From Episyrphus balteatus (taxonomy: Eukaryota > Arthropoda > Insecta > Diptera > Syrphidae): a stretch of DNA of 64,000 nucleotides. The notes under the pieces were generated by a model. The model made no database searches. It saw only the letters and a list, made by a program, of their open reading frames with translations, and had not been told where the DNA came from. Of the stretch, positions 25,201 through 33,638 are shown piece by piece. Made by a program: the position numbers and the translations under genes. The stretch lies in NCBI RefSeq assembly GCF_945859705.1, contig NC_079134.1, forward strand, positions 156,771,718-156,835,717, given 5' to 3'. Within the stretch, counting starts at the first letter, position 1. Every line of letters starts with the position of its first letter.

Positions 25201-28200
25201 GTCTCGAGTTATTTTTTGTTTGTTGCTTAGACTTTTTACATTAAAGCTTAAGAATAAATTATGTGATTTAAGATATACAGACGCCACTAACTGGAAGTGT
25301 GGTTTTGTTTATGTATATGATGAATGTACTTTTATTTTCATCTCAGACTTCATTGTGTTACACTTTAATGTTTTTTTTTCACGAAATAAAAATGAAAGTC
25401 ACTTTGCATTTGAGTAATAGTAGGTGTACTAAAATTTTGATTATTGCCATGAAAAAAGTACGAGTCATAGGAATTTGTAGGAGTAGGTACATATACTGCA
25501 CCACTTCCGGTAAAGAAACAAGCACTTTATGTAACTAAATTTGGGTTATTCTATTTCTATAAATCCTCACAACAAAATTTCTAGAGACTACAATCTTAAT
25601 AAAAGACATTAACTAGCTGCACGATTTTACACGACAAAAAAATCTTAACTCCAACAGAATAAAGTGTTTAAGAATTTTAGTTAAGGAAAAACAGGCAATT
25701 TTTTAAACATCCTAAAAAAGTACAAATCACAAATTGATTCAAACATAAATGAGATGTTATATTTGAAAGTGGTATATCAATGATGGTTCAAGGTTAAAAT
25801 TTTAAATATACCAACGTTATTTTATTTATTATATTGGGTTATACTGGGCTAACATTGGGCAAACGAACCAGGCAGATTTAACAAAAAATAATAATTACAT
25901 TTTACATACGTTTTGGAAATATAATTATTATTCAAAGTTTATTGTCAGTCGTTTTCCGAGAGTAATCTTAGCATTCAGGCTATATCTTGAATAATAAATG
26001 ACTCATCTGTATATATGTATTTTACAGCTTTCATAGCTTTCAAGCTAGAAATATCAGACTAACTTTTCTACGTCTTAGGGCCAATTTTTCAATAGTCAGT
26101 TAAACAGTCAGTTAGTCCCAGATAGGGAAAAAATCAATTTTTCAACAGTCGGATACAGCTAATTCCTTTAATAAAACATTTAATAGAGAAATAAACCTAC
26201 ATATCTGCTCCTTTCAGAGACAAATAAAATTTATTTTAAGGAATAATCTGAACAAAAATATTGTGCCAGTTGTCAAAGCTGTTTTGAAAAAAATATTGAT
26301 AAAATGGACTTCTTTGGTATTATAAATTATAAAGATGCTATTTTTCACAAATTTGAGGACAAATACAAGGGAACACAAGAAAACAAAAAAAAAAAAATGA
26401 ATAAAAATGACGCACTGTTGTCCAAAATGACTTATCTCGTTGCAAAAATCATAACTTTTGAACGGATTGAGGTAGCGGTACAGTTTTTTTTTTAATTTGA
26501 AGGAAATTTCCAGGGCTGTTACACCAATGAATTTCAAGAAAATTGTTTTACAGGGTGTTTAGGAATCATCGGCCGAAAACCGATTTTCTTAAAAAAAAAA
26601 TATTTAAATTAAAATTGGTATGCCATTTTGTAGAAATCACTAATTCACATCTAAAAAAAGTTCAGATTACACTTTTCCATGATATTACGATTATAGAGAA
26701 TGCCAAAAAAGTTGGTCCCGGAAGTCCGTCTGTCTTTCTGTCTGTATAAGGATCTACATCCTAAACGGATGGACCGATTGACTTCAAATTTGGTATGTAG
26801 CATTTTTTGGAGACCCTCCAGAGGTGTTTTTGGAATTAATTTTTTTGGGCCAAAAATAACGGTACTTGTCATACACCAATTTCAGTAAAGCTGTAATTGC
26901 TCAAAAACGGCTCCAACGATTTTGTTTAAAAAATTCAAATGTAAGTTTGAAAACAAGGTCTATCTTCTAATGAAAAAATTTTTTTTGGAAAATCATTATT
27001 AACGGTACCTGCCATAGAACGGTTTTTTTTTAAATCCGATATTCTCCGAAACGGCTTATTCGATTTCAACGAAACTTTTTTTGAAGAAGCACTTATATAA
27101 CTCAAATATAAGCCAAAAATAAAATTTCAAAAAAAATAATTTTTGGATTTTTAAAAAAATTTTGAAATTTTTTTTTTGAAAAATAAAATTTTCGAAAACG
27201 GGACATTGTATTTTTTTGAAATTTTGTTTTTAGATGTGGATTAGTGATTTCTACAAAATGGCATACCAATTTTAATTTAAACATTTTTTTTAAAGAAAAT
27301 CTGTTCCTTCTGCCTTCATTTTTTTTCAAAGTACAAAATCTCGGCAGTGCGCAAGCATGCGCAGCTAAATATTTTTATTTTGAATCAACAATTGATTGGT
27401 ACACATACCCTATTCGGCTTAATGAATGGAACCGAATGGATTTTTTACGGTACCTGCCATAAAACCGTTTTTTTTCAAATCCGATATTCTCCAAAACGGC
27501 TTATTCGATTTCAACGAAACTTTTTGTGAAGAAGCACTTATATAACTCAAATATAAGCCAAAAATAAAATTTCAAAAAAAATAATTTTTGGATTTTTAAA
27601 AAAATTTTGAAATTTTTTTTTGAAAAATAAAATTTTCGAAAACGTGACGTTGTATTTTTTTGAAATTTTGTTTTTAAATGTGGATTAGTGATTTCTACAA
27701 AATGGCATACCAATTTTAATTTAAACTTTTTTTTTAAAGAAAATCTGTTTTTGGCCGATGATTCCGAAACACCCTGTGAAATAATTTTATTGAAATTCAT
27801 TGGTATAACAGCCCTAGAAATGTCCTTCAAATAAAAAAAAAATTGTACCGCTAACTCAATCCGTTCAAAAGTTATGATTTTTGCAACGAGATAAGTCATT
27901 TTGGACAACCGTGTGACGTCTAGTTTTGAATATTGTTGAATTTGACATTTTTTTTGTTATTCTGTAGAATAGAGTTTTCTTGATTGAAAAATTCAATTTT
28001 GTTATCTGATTGTTTATGGGCCTAAAGCTATGATTACACGGTCAATGAAATCGGTCAACGCGTTGACTCTCTGACGTCAAGAAAAAATCCATATTCTCTC
28101 TGTCATCTCACCGTCAACGTTCACAATGTCAATGCTAAAAACATTGACTATCACACGATTGACACTATTGCGTCAATATTGTCCTAAATTACGTTGACGC

Positions 28201-31200
28201 GCAAGTGTGTCAACGTGACGTTTACTTAGCAGTGTCAACGCGTTGCCTCGCAAAACTATGTTGATCACACTGTTTGACACAAAGCAAAAATTTAAATTTT
28301 CCAAAAATATTTTGAAAAAAAAACGGAGAAAATGAGATTTGAAAAAAGGTTTTCATAGAAAAATTAAAAAAGTTTCGACATTTGATTTAAAAAAAAAAAT
28401 CGAATAAAAATCAATATGGCTACCTTGAAACGCTTATAGCATAGGAACGCCGCATCCAATGTTAATGGTTATGGTCTTAAAATGTAGTTTGGAATATACA
28501 AATGGTTTTTGGTTTTTTGCAAAAAAAAAAAAAATGTTTACATCCAACGTGGATGCCATGGCCATACCGAAAAGTTTTTTTTTTGTAAAAAAAATAACAA
28601 AAAGTTGAAATGAGAACCGCCCTCCCTCCAAAACGGTACTCCATTCAAAAAATCGCCCTACAAAATATTTTCCCCATCCAACTTTCATCAAATTTCTATA
28701 CAATAAACAATGTCAATCTGAAACGATGACACGGTATTAAATTCTGCCGCGTCAACGCTGGGACAGGGTCATTGCTATGACACCCAGTCCTAAAACCCTT
28801 TCAACGCGTCCCAATGGCAATGACAGAGAGATTACACGGTCATCGAAAATAGTCAATGCGTTGACCCAAAAATGTGTGTCAACGCGAGTGTCATCGTACC
28901 CGTCAATGCAATGACAGCAGTTTTCGTTGACGATCACACGACGTGACACTCTTGGGACAGATTGTGACGTCATTTTTACGTCAGAGAGTCAACGCGTTGA
29001 CCCATTTCGTTGACCGTGTAATCATAGCTTAATAACTTTATTCGTCGAACAGTTAACTGACTGTTTATCACAAGATTGAAAAATCGGCTCTTAGAAGTTT
29101 ATTTCCAATAAATCAAAGCATTTTTTTTTTTTTTAAATAAATTTTTTTAAGTAAATTTTTGACGAAAAAAATTTCTTACTCAAAGACAAATTCAAAATCT
29201 TTTTTATCCACAAAATTTTAAATTTTGTTTGTATAATCTAATATTTGAAAATATAACAAAATCCATTTATCAGTTAGAAAGAAATGACCGTTTTTGTAAC
29301 GATAAATTTGACAATTGTTTTACTTTACGAGTTTTTGTCTATAACTTGAAAAGTAAGCCGACTTTGAAAAATTTACTTAAGAAACTTTTTATAAAAAAAT
29401 TAAATTTCCTTTTAAAATGTATTGTTATAAATTTTTCAAAAAAATATAAGAAAAACTTTTCCACAAAAAAGGAAAAAACGAAATTTTTTATGTTTTTACA
29501 AATTAGTTTATTTTTATGCTTTGAGCTATTAATGCTTGAAATTGAAAATTGAAGAAAAAAATATATGGAATGTGGACAGAATTGCATGAGCTATATGAAC
29601 TGTACTATTTTTTTTGGCCTTTTTGAACAATTTTTCTTTAACACATCCTAAAATCACATCGAAAAAGTATCTATTCTAATTTTTTAAATGTGATTTTTAA
29701 GCCCGTGTAGTTAAAATACGTTAGAAAAAAATAGGGGTATTGAGTTTTAAGCCCATGTAAATCTTAAGCTTCCTGGAATGATCTTAAAGAAGTACCTTAA
29801 CAACTTGTAAAAATACATTTGTGTCACGATTATTTAATGAGAGGCAAAGACCTTAATCTACAACTCTCAACTATTCTCGGTGTGCATTAGTTTGTTAAAA
29901 TGGTAGGGGATACAAAACTTGCTACAGAGTTCAAACTAATACCTAAATAAAGACTCACTTATTCATGAAAATGATACTCTTGGAAGCTTTGTCAATTCCT
30001 CACAGTAACACCGAAAAAATGTGTAGGTAGTGGAGGATGGATTTGAACCCAGAACTCAGTCACAATAGTCCATCCCTCTAGTCAATACGCCATGTGATGG
30101 CACTGCAAACTATGGATAATCACTTGTGAAAACCTTTTTATTAAGAAATAAGGTTGAAACGAATATAATTTTCAGTATATTTTCAAGATCTGATCGTATT
30201 ACTTCTCCTTGTTTATTGAAACAATTAGTATAAATGTTTGGTTTATATTTGAAGTACGACATACAATTTTTAATACTTTTATTTATATATATTTGAACTT
30301 AACCAGAGTTTTACACTTTAAACCTTAAAAACAATGAAAATCAATTATTGACCTACCTATTTTTCGAAATAACTTTGTGTCTAAGATTAAAATAAAATAT
30401 ATAGGTAAAACGTTATAGTGGAGTAAAATTAGATTTATAACTCGGAATCCAGGGAAAGTCGATAAATCTGTAAAACGCTTTCATACGGAATGACAGTAAA
30501 CGGTCTTTTAAAATTGTTGTAATCGATAGCGGTGAATTTTTTTTTAACTTTCCTATTTGGCCTTTTAATAATGCAACCCTTTATTAGTTTTACAGATTCA
30601 TCGACTTTCCCTGGATTCCGAGATTTTACCAATTTTATGCTTAATTTTACTCGACTATTAATATAAATTCTTACTAAAATCTTCCATTTTTTTTTCTTTT
30701 TACAGTACTGGGTACCATGCTCCTACTCTTTATGATAAGTGTAACAGGATTCTTTGTTATGTGGTTCACACAATATTATGATAATTCATACGTATCAGTA
30801 AGTTAACTACAATATCAAAAGAAAGTAATATCCAAACTAATTTATTTTTGTCTTTTGCAGAAATTAATTTTAGCCAATAACTCAGCTGCTGCCAAATACT
30901 GGGTCGATCCCCCAGTCGATACCTATCTCAAAGTTCACATTTTCAATTATACCAACATCGATCGGTATTTATCGGGAGAAGATGCAAAAATCAAAGTTGA
31001 AGATTTAGGACCTTACACTTATCAAGAACATTCCACCAAAACGAATGTTAAATTTAATGCAAATAACACAGTTACTTATAATGTAAGTTCGTTAAAATGA
31101 TTTCAAAATTGTATTTAAATAAGAATTTTTTATTTATTAAAGGATCATCATTCATATATATTCCTTCCGGATAAATCTGTCGGTGATAGATTCCAAAATG

Positions 31201-32415
31201 TTATTGTTCCAAATATACCACTTTTGTCAGCCTCTGTTTCGGTAGACAAGATGTCATTTTTCCAAAAATTTACAGCATCACATGCAATCAACGCTCTCAA
31301 TTTAGATGCTTTTCTTGAAGTTCCAATTGATGATTTCATTTGGGGATATTCAGATAAATTGATAAATGTCCTGCGGAACTTTATGCCTGAACTTAGACCA
31401 AAATTTGGAATGTTAATGAATGTAAGTCTTGATCAATTTTTTTTTCAAACCTATATAACTGACTTATGTTTCTTCTAACTCAGCGTAATGGTACTAGTCC
31501 TGATACCCTCCAAATCCATACAGGAGTTGATGATGTCCAAAAACTCGGTGTAATCAGTCAATTCAATGGTATGGATCAACTCAACTTTTGGCGTGATGAT
31601 GAATGTAACAGAATCGATGGCTCTGATGGATCTCAATTTCCACCGTATCTGATGGAAGAACGAAAGCCATTGCATGTCTTCACTCAAGCCTTGTGCCGAA
31701 AACTTCCTCTACATTTCGAAGAGGAAGTTACTATTTTAAAAGAAATCGATGTTTGGAGATATCGCACTCCAATGAATGTCTTCGCAAATCCAGATGATAA
31801 TCCCGAAAACGCTTGTTACTGTGACGCAAGTTCGGTCAAATGTTTGCCAAGTGGAATTTTCAATGGAACTCAGTGCTACCAGGCACCAATCTACCCGTCA
31901 TTTCCTCATTTCTTCTCGGGTGACCCAGTTTTGTTTGAGGAATTTGAAGGTATCGAACCAAATGCTGAAAAACATCGCACATTTGCTGATATTCATCCGA
32001 GGTTAGCTTTCCCCGTTGATGGAGCTTCAAGGATTCAAATTAATATTGCTGTCCATAAAGGACAGATTCTTGAAAGTAAGTTTGGGATTCGATTAGGAGA
32101 AGAGCTTGAATTAATTCACTTTTCTTTTTTTTTGCAGGGAAACTTAAACAAATGCCCGATGGTCTTATGCTTCCAGTTCTATGGATCGAAATAACTTCGG
32201 GAGAATTAAGCGAAGAATTAAGGACATTGCTCTACCACAGCACATTCAGTGCAAATGTCATTCAGATTATTTTGAAATATGGAACCTTGTTAACATGTGT
32301 TACATCGTTTGCTTTAATTGTCCTTGGATTTTATTACCTTGGACAGATGAGACAGGAGAAACTACAAGCTGACTCTAAAGATAAGTCCGAATTGGAAGAA
32401 TTGAATAAAGACTAA
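10085..32415 (+). CDS. CD36-family class B scavenger receptor (six coding exons)
   Basis: Coding exons are 10085-10298, 30706-30797, 30861-31082, 31143-31421, 31484-32075 and 32138-32415. Every intron is GT-AG and phases match (1, 0, 0, 0, 1), giving 558 residues. The layout is that of CD36 proteins: a 66-residue N-terminal cytoplasmic tail, membrane segment 1 (about 67-92), a large ectodomain, membrane segment 2 (about 514-533) and a short charged tail. Seen family marks are GPYTYQE at 152-158, six ectodomain cysteines (310, 340, 380, 382, 389, 400), a PSFPHF motif near 407-412, and several NxT/S glycosylation sites. CD36 proteins bind lipids, lipoproteins, carotenoids or pheromones at the cell surface or in endosomes; the ligand here cannot be told. 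The N-terminal tail is longer than in most members. Intron 1 is 20.4 kb, the others are 60-75 bp. The insect paralogue was not resolved, so no symbol is given. Confidence 0.95.
10365..11475 (+). mobile_element. DINE-1/Helentron-like element, interrupted by a hAT-type MITE
   Basis: The 5' end is a hairpin ACTTGC...GCAAGT, followed by GTTTCGTGT, the phrase ACGATGATGGAGAA, a CCGTCCGTGCGTCC stretch and ATTTTCTTCAAATTTGGTA. The 3' end is AGAGCAAGTACGTGCGACCC with a GTCGTGC stem. The same order recurs elsewhere in the window. Lack of terminal inverted repeats, a 5' hairpin, a (GTCY)n core and a 3' stem-loop resemble DINE-1; that assignment is inference. Confidence 0.6.
10379..10932. mobile_element. 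hAT-type MITE, 554 bp
   Basis: Ends TACGGTGACCAT and ATGGTCACCGTA are perfect inverted repeats. The eight bases TCTATAGG occur exactly on both sides (10371-10378, 10933-10940), the hAT hallmark. The interior is rich in TGTCCCG words in both senses (subterminal repeats). No ORF. Confidence 0.9.
11785..13286. mobile_element. TA-flanked foldback MITE, copy 1 (1.5 kb)
   Basis: Ends ATCCAGTCAAATAAGG and CCTTATTTTACTGTAT lie between TA dinucleotides. Arms of about 650 bp (to about 12440 and from about 12622) are near-identical inverted copies around a 180 bp centre. A second copy lies at 45576-47041. TA target plus CAGT tips suggest the Tc1/mariner group. No coding capacity. Confidence 0.85.
14772..15117. 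mobile_element. hAT-type MITE made of AAAATTCTGTA motif array, copy 1
   Basis: ATGAAAGT flanks both sides exactly (14764-14771, 15118-15125). Ends are GGGTTGGGGTC and GACCCGCTCCCG. The left half is an array of TCAAAATTCTGTATG-like units spaced about 14-17 bases, and the right half carries them inverted, so the element can fold on itself. Confidence 0.85.
15580..16160. mobile_element. CACTGGTCAAC palindromic MITE, copy 1
   Basis: TAA flanks both sides (15577-15579, 16161-16163). Ends are CACTGGTCAAC and GTTCACCAGTG, with subterminal inverted homology over about 150 bases (for instance ACGTTTTTGAGATAATCCCG and its complement). The 3-bp TWA target fits PIF/Harbinger-like elements. Nonautonomous. 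Confidence 0.8.
16164..20355. other. No gene recognised (intron 1)
   Basis: AT-rich intron DNA. Only simple repeats were noted: (GTTT)n near 16518-16540 and (ATTT)n near 19279-19300. Confidence 0.6.
20358..21341. mobile_element. TA-flanked element with GGGGAGAGTGGGGC ends
   Basis: Ends GGGGAGAGTGGGGCTAAAT and its complement (with GCCCCACTCTCCCC) adjoin TA on both sides. Words such as GGGGCAAGTTGTA and GTGTTACACTTTGCCCC recur inside on both strands. A TA target suggests Tc1/mariner. No transposase seen. Confidence 0.8.
21490..22258 (-). mobile_element. DINE-1/Helentron-like element with internal tandem repeats
   Basis: Read on the - strand it starts with the ACTTGC...GCAAGT hairpin (22239-22258), then GGTTTCGTG, CCGTCGGTCTGTGCGTCG and the TTTCTTGAAATTTGGTACAG phrase. 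Beyond lie about 2.7 tandem units of roughly 170-185 bp (from about 21515, 21684 and 21867), each carrying AAACTAAAAACGCAGTTA and TGTACGGGAAAAGCCGACAT or close variants. Confidence 0.6.
22349..23097. mobile_element. hAT-type MITE made of CAAAATTCTG motif array, copy 2
   Basis: Same ends as the copy at 14772: GGGTTGGGGTC and GACCCGCTCCCG. Flanks TATTTTTA (22341-22348) and TATTTTGA (23098-23105) are an 8-bp duplication with one mismatch. A forward CAAAATTCTTTTGT/CAAAATTCTGCTT array fills the left, a reverse array the right, around an AT-rich centre of about 350 bp. Confidence 0.85.
23106..24277. other. No gene recognised (intron 1)
   Basis: AT-rich. A short direct repeat TTTAATTGGATCAAGCTTT occurs twice at about 23350-23395. 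The open frame at 23583-23828 has no recognisable content. Confidence 0.55.
24278..24527 (-). pseudogene. Insect defensin-like peptide gene with eight cysteines; frameshifted, start codon not found
   Basis: The 3' part reads, on the - strand, a 41-residue peptide (24403-24281, stop 24280-24278) preceded by the dibasic cleavage site RQKR. The C-TAH-C spacing, the G-Y-C segment and the final C-T-C are the cysteine-stabilised alpha-beta core of insect defensins, which act on bacterial membranes after secretion. Cysteines lie at mature positions 3, 13, 16, 18, 22, 32, 38 and 40; the usual insect defensin has six, so 13 and 16 are extra and lie in the N-terminal loop. Upstream, in another frame (24527-24440), is a hydrophobic segment (KIIGTLFAIS) suited to a signal peptide, then a short acidic propeptide. 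The frames differ by one base at a run of five A (24435-24439). No ATG opens the signal segment; TCA stands where one is expected. It lies antisense in the receptor's intron 1. It is either a decayed gene or a live gene with a sequencing slip and a missed start. Confidence 0.72.
24585..24651 (-). promoter_or_regulatory. TATA box and kappaB-like site upstream of the defensin-like gene
   Basis: On the - strand TATAAAAA lies about 60 bases before the expected start of the signal segment. Farther upstream, GGGTATTTCCC (24641-24651) fits the Dorsal/Dif/Relish pattern GGG-W(4-5)-CCM. TATA plus an NF-kB site is typical of insect antimicrobial peptide genes (family knowledge); activity here is inferred. 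Confidence 0.5.
26408..27917. repeat. Inverted-arm unit with internal direct repeats
   Basis: Outer arms of about 240 bp (TTGTCCAAAATGACTTATCT... on the left, its complement ending near 27917) are inverted copies. Each contains an ACAGGGTGTTT-GG-ATCATCGGCC block. Between them lie a DINE-like segment (about 26690-26990, with GTCCGTCTGTCTTTCTGTC) and two direct repeats of about 300 bp, 27001-27305 and 27447-27745. Confidence 0.75.
28026..29029. mobile_element. PIF/Harbinger-like MITE nested in the 26078 element
   Basis: TAA flanks both sides (28023-28025, 29030-29032). Ends AGCTATGATTACACGGTCAA and its complement are inverted repeats extending over more than 50 bases. The ends are studded with GTCAACGCGTTGAC, a perfect 14-base palindrome, and TGACGTCA. 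No ORF of note. Confidence 0.88.
29820..30112 (-). mobile_element. tRNA-derived SINE
   Basis: On the - strand the head reads like a tRNA: A box TGGCGTATTGA (30082-30092) and B box GGTTCAAATCC (30039-30049), 33 bases between them. A non-tRNA body of about 200 bases follows, ending near 29820. Transcription by RNA polymerase III is inferred from the boxes. The cloverleaf is imperfect, so it is not called as a tRNA gene. Confidence 0.65.
30416..30657. mobile_element. Palindromic MITE just upstream of receptor exon 2
   Basis: TTA flanks both sides (30413-30415, 30658-30660). Tips TAGTGGAGTAAAATTA and TAATTTTACTCGACTA match. An inner inverted repeat of about 36 bases begins CTCGGAATCCAGGGAAAGTC and is mirrored at 30589-30624. 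It ends 48 bases before exon 2. Confidence 0.8.
30706..30797 (+). CDS. Receptor coding exon 2: rest of TM1
   Basis: A pyrimidine-rich tract ending in TTTTTACAG precedes it and GTAAGT follows. Its 92 bases with the leftover base of exon 1 give 31 codons, beginning with a split Leu codon. The product completes a strongly hydrophobic segment (residues 72-92, ending MWF) and the first ectodomain residues. It is too short to stand alone as an ORF and was found by phase and hydrophobicity. Confidence 0.92.
30861..31082 (+). CDS. Receptor coding exon 3: proximal ectodomain with GPYTYQE
   Basis: It runs from TTTTGCAG to GTAAGT, 74 codons, phase 0 at both ends. It carries the W-V-D-P-P segment, an F-N-Y-T glycosylation site and the GPYTYQE motif, the best conserved block near the N-terminus of CD36 ectodomains. 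Confidence 0.95.
31143..31421 (+). CDS. Receptor coding exon 4: ectodomain apex region
   Basis: It runs from TTATTAAAG to GTAAGT, 93 codons, phase 0 at both ends. It encodes the part that in CD36/LIMP-2 structures includes the helical apex (known for the family; positions inferred here). The E-V-P-I-D-D-F-I-W-G-Y segment matches the family's typical 'v..llwGY' block. Confidence 0.93.
31484..32075 (+). CDS. Receptor coding exon 5: cysteine-rich distal ectodomain
   Basis: It runs from TTCTAACTCAG to GTAAGT, 197 codons plus one base. It holds all six ectodomain cysteines, including a C-Y-C pair, the PSFPHFF motif, and the F-A-D-I-H-P and R-I-Q-I-N-I blocks diagnostic of CD36 proteins. Two NGT glycosylation sites are present. 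Confidence 0.95.
32138..32415 (+). CDS. Receptor coding exon 6: TM2 and C-terminal tail, stop
   Basis: It follows TTTTTTTTGCAG. The split codon joins to Arg. It encodes LPVLWIEITSGEL, the second membrane segment (about 514-533) and a 25-residue tail rich in Lys, Glu and Asp, ending at TAA 32413-32415. Confidence 0.93.
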
Positions 32416-33202
32416 CAAATTTGTTCTGAAACGTGCCTGAATAATCACAAAAACCATAGAAAACATGGAAGTTTTTTAAATTGTTTTAAACTTAACACAA
32501 TTTTTATTAATTTTTATTTGAGGGAATATTTGCAATAGAAGAAATGTTTTTAGATAGAATTTAAGGTTAGAAATCGATATTTTCTAAGATCTTTATAAAA
32601 AAGCCAATTTTTGTTCTCGATAAAACGTCCATTGAAATAGGATTTTTTATTTAAATAACAAAAACTTATGCCAACACACAAAATGTTCAACTGAAAGGAG
32701 CATTTTACAACACTTATTATAAGTCTGATTACGCAAAAAAAAACTAAAAAAAGACATCTAATTGCATTTATAATCAGTCTTCCTCTTTAGATTTAAGACC
32801 CCCACTGAATCTTTTTTTCTTGACTTAACACAGTTTAGTTGAAATTAATTTCTTAGATAAAATATACATTTATATATATTTTTTTTAAATAAAATTTTAT
32901 ACTATCTAATATTTAGTATTGAATTTTTTTTAGTTTTAAATTTTTTAGGTGTATATAAAAAAAAAAATGAATAAATTGTTATATTAATTATTTGTTATAC
33001 ATAATTTTAATTATAATTTTATATGATGATTATAACAGAAAAAAAAATGTATGTTACCTGTGAGATTAAATTAGTTTCGCTTCTTTAGTATATAATATGA
33101 TGTTTTTATATGCATTTAATTAAGAATAATAATGTACATACAATTATATATATTATTAAAAATTGAAACATTGGATACATTTGTATACCGTTGTTTAATA
33201 AA
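32416..33202 (+). other. Receptor 3' UTR with polyadenylation signals
   Basis: AT-rich sequence after the stop. AATAAA occurs at 32888-32893 and again at 33197-33202, so the transcript probably ends shortly after one of these. No other feature seen here. Confidence 0.5.
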
Positions 33203-33369
33203 TATAACAGATGTTGTTATTAATACTCAAGTAGCACGATTGTATTGTTCAGCTAAATTCTTTAAAAACTTCGGCACAAGAACCCACTCAGGCCATTTTA
33301 AACCCCTTTGATTTCTATACGAAAAATACCAAAAATTTGAAACTAAAATTATATTGGTTACAGAAGGGT

Positions 33370-33638
33370 AATTCTACGAAAGTTGACCATTAGTACAGAA
33401 AAAATAAAGAAAGAAAATGAAAGAGCTACAGCCTAAGCCACTGGAGTGATTTTCTTCAAACTTGGTAATAAATACGAGTTGTTTTGGGTGATATTCTAGA
33501 GGACAAATTGAATTTTTTTTTTAGACCAATAATAACGGTAGGTACCTACTTATCATACAAAGGAAATAAAAAAGTTAAATTTTTTCAAAACGGCCTTAAA
33601 GATTTTGATTAAAATTTTTGTGTGTAGGTAGTATACAC
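33370..33638 (+). mobile_element. DINE-1-like fragment, left of the long-TIR insertion
   Basis: GAGCTACAGCCTAAGCCACT and TTTCTTCAAACTTGGTA match the element copy at 49018. It continues at 36137-36240 (GAGCCAACTTTTGAAAAAAA) after the inserted transposon. Confidence 0.6.

Larger units (their letters stand above)
26078..29090. mobile_element. PIF/Harbinger-like composite element, 3 kb
   Basis: TTA flanks both sides (26075-26077, 29091-29093). Ends GGGCCAATTTTTCAAT and ATTGAAAAATCGGCTC are inverted repeats, followed inward by AACAGTCAGTTA. GGGCC tips with a TTA target are typical of PIF/Harbinger. The interior holds a palindromic unit at 26408-27917 and a second complete MITE at 28026-29029. No transposase. 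Confidence 0.8.
10299..30705 (+). other. Intron 1 of the receptor gene (20.4 kb)
   Basis: It begins GTAAGT and ends TTTTTACAG. It contains most of the elements listed between these positions plus the antisense defensin-like gene. The stretches 13287-14771, 16164-20355, 23106-24277, 24700-26074 and 29094-29819 are AT-rich with no gene I can support. Confidence 0.85.

Noticed and set aside
31475..31687. Antisense ORFs over the receptor exons
   Set aside because: Shadows of the + strand exons, which fit the CD36 family exactly.
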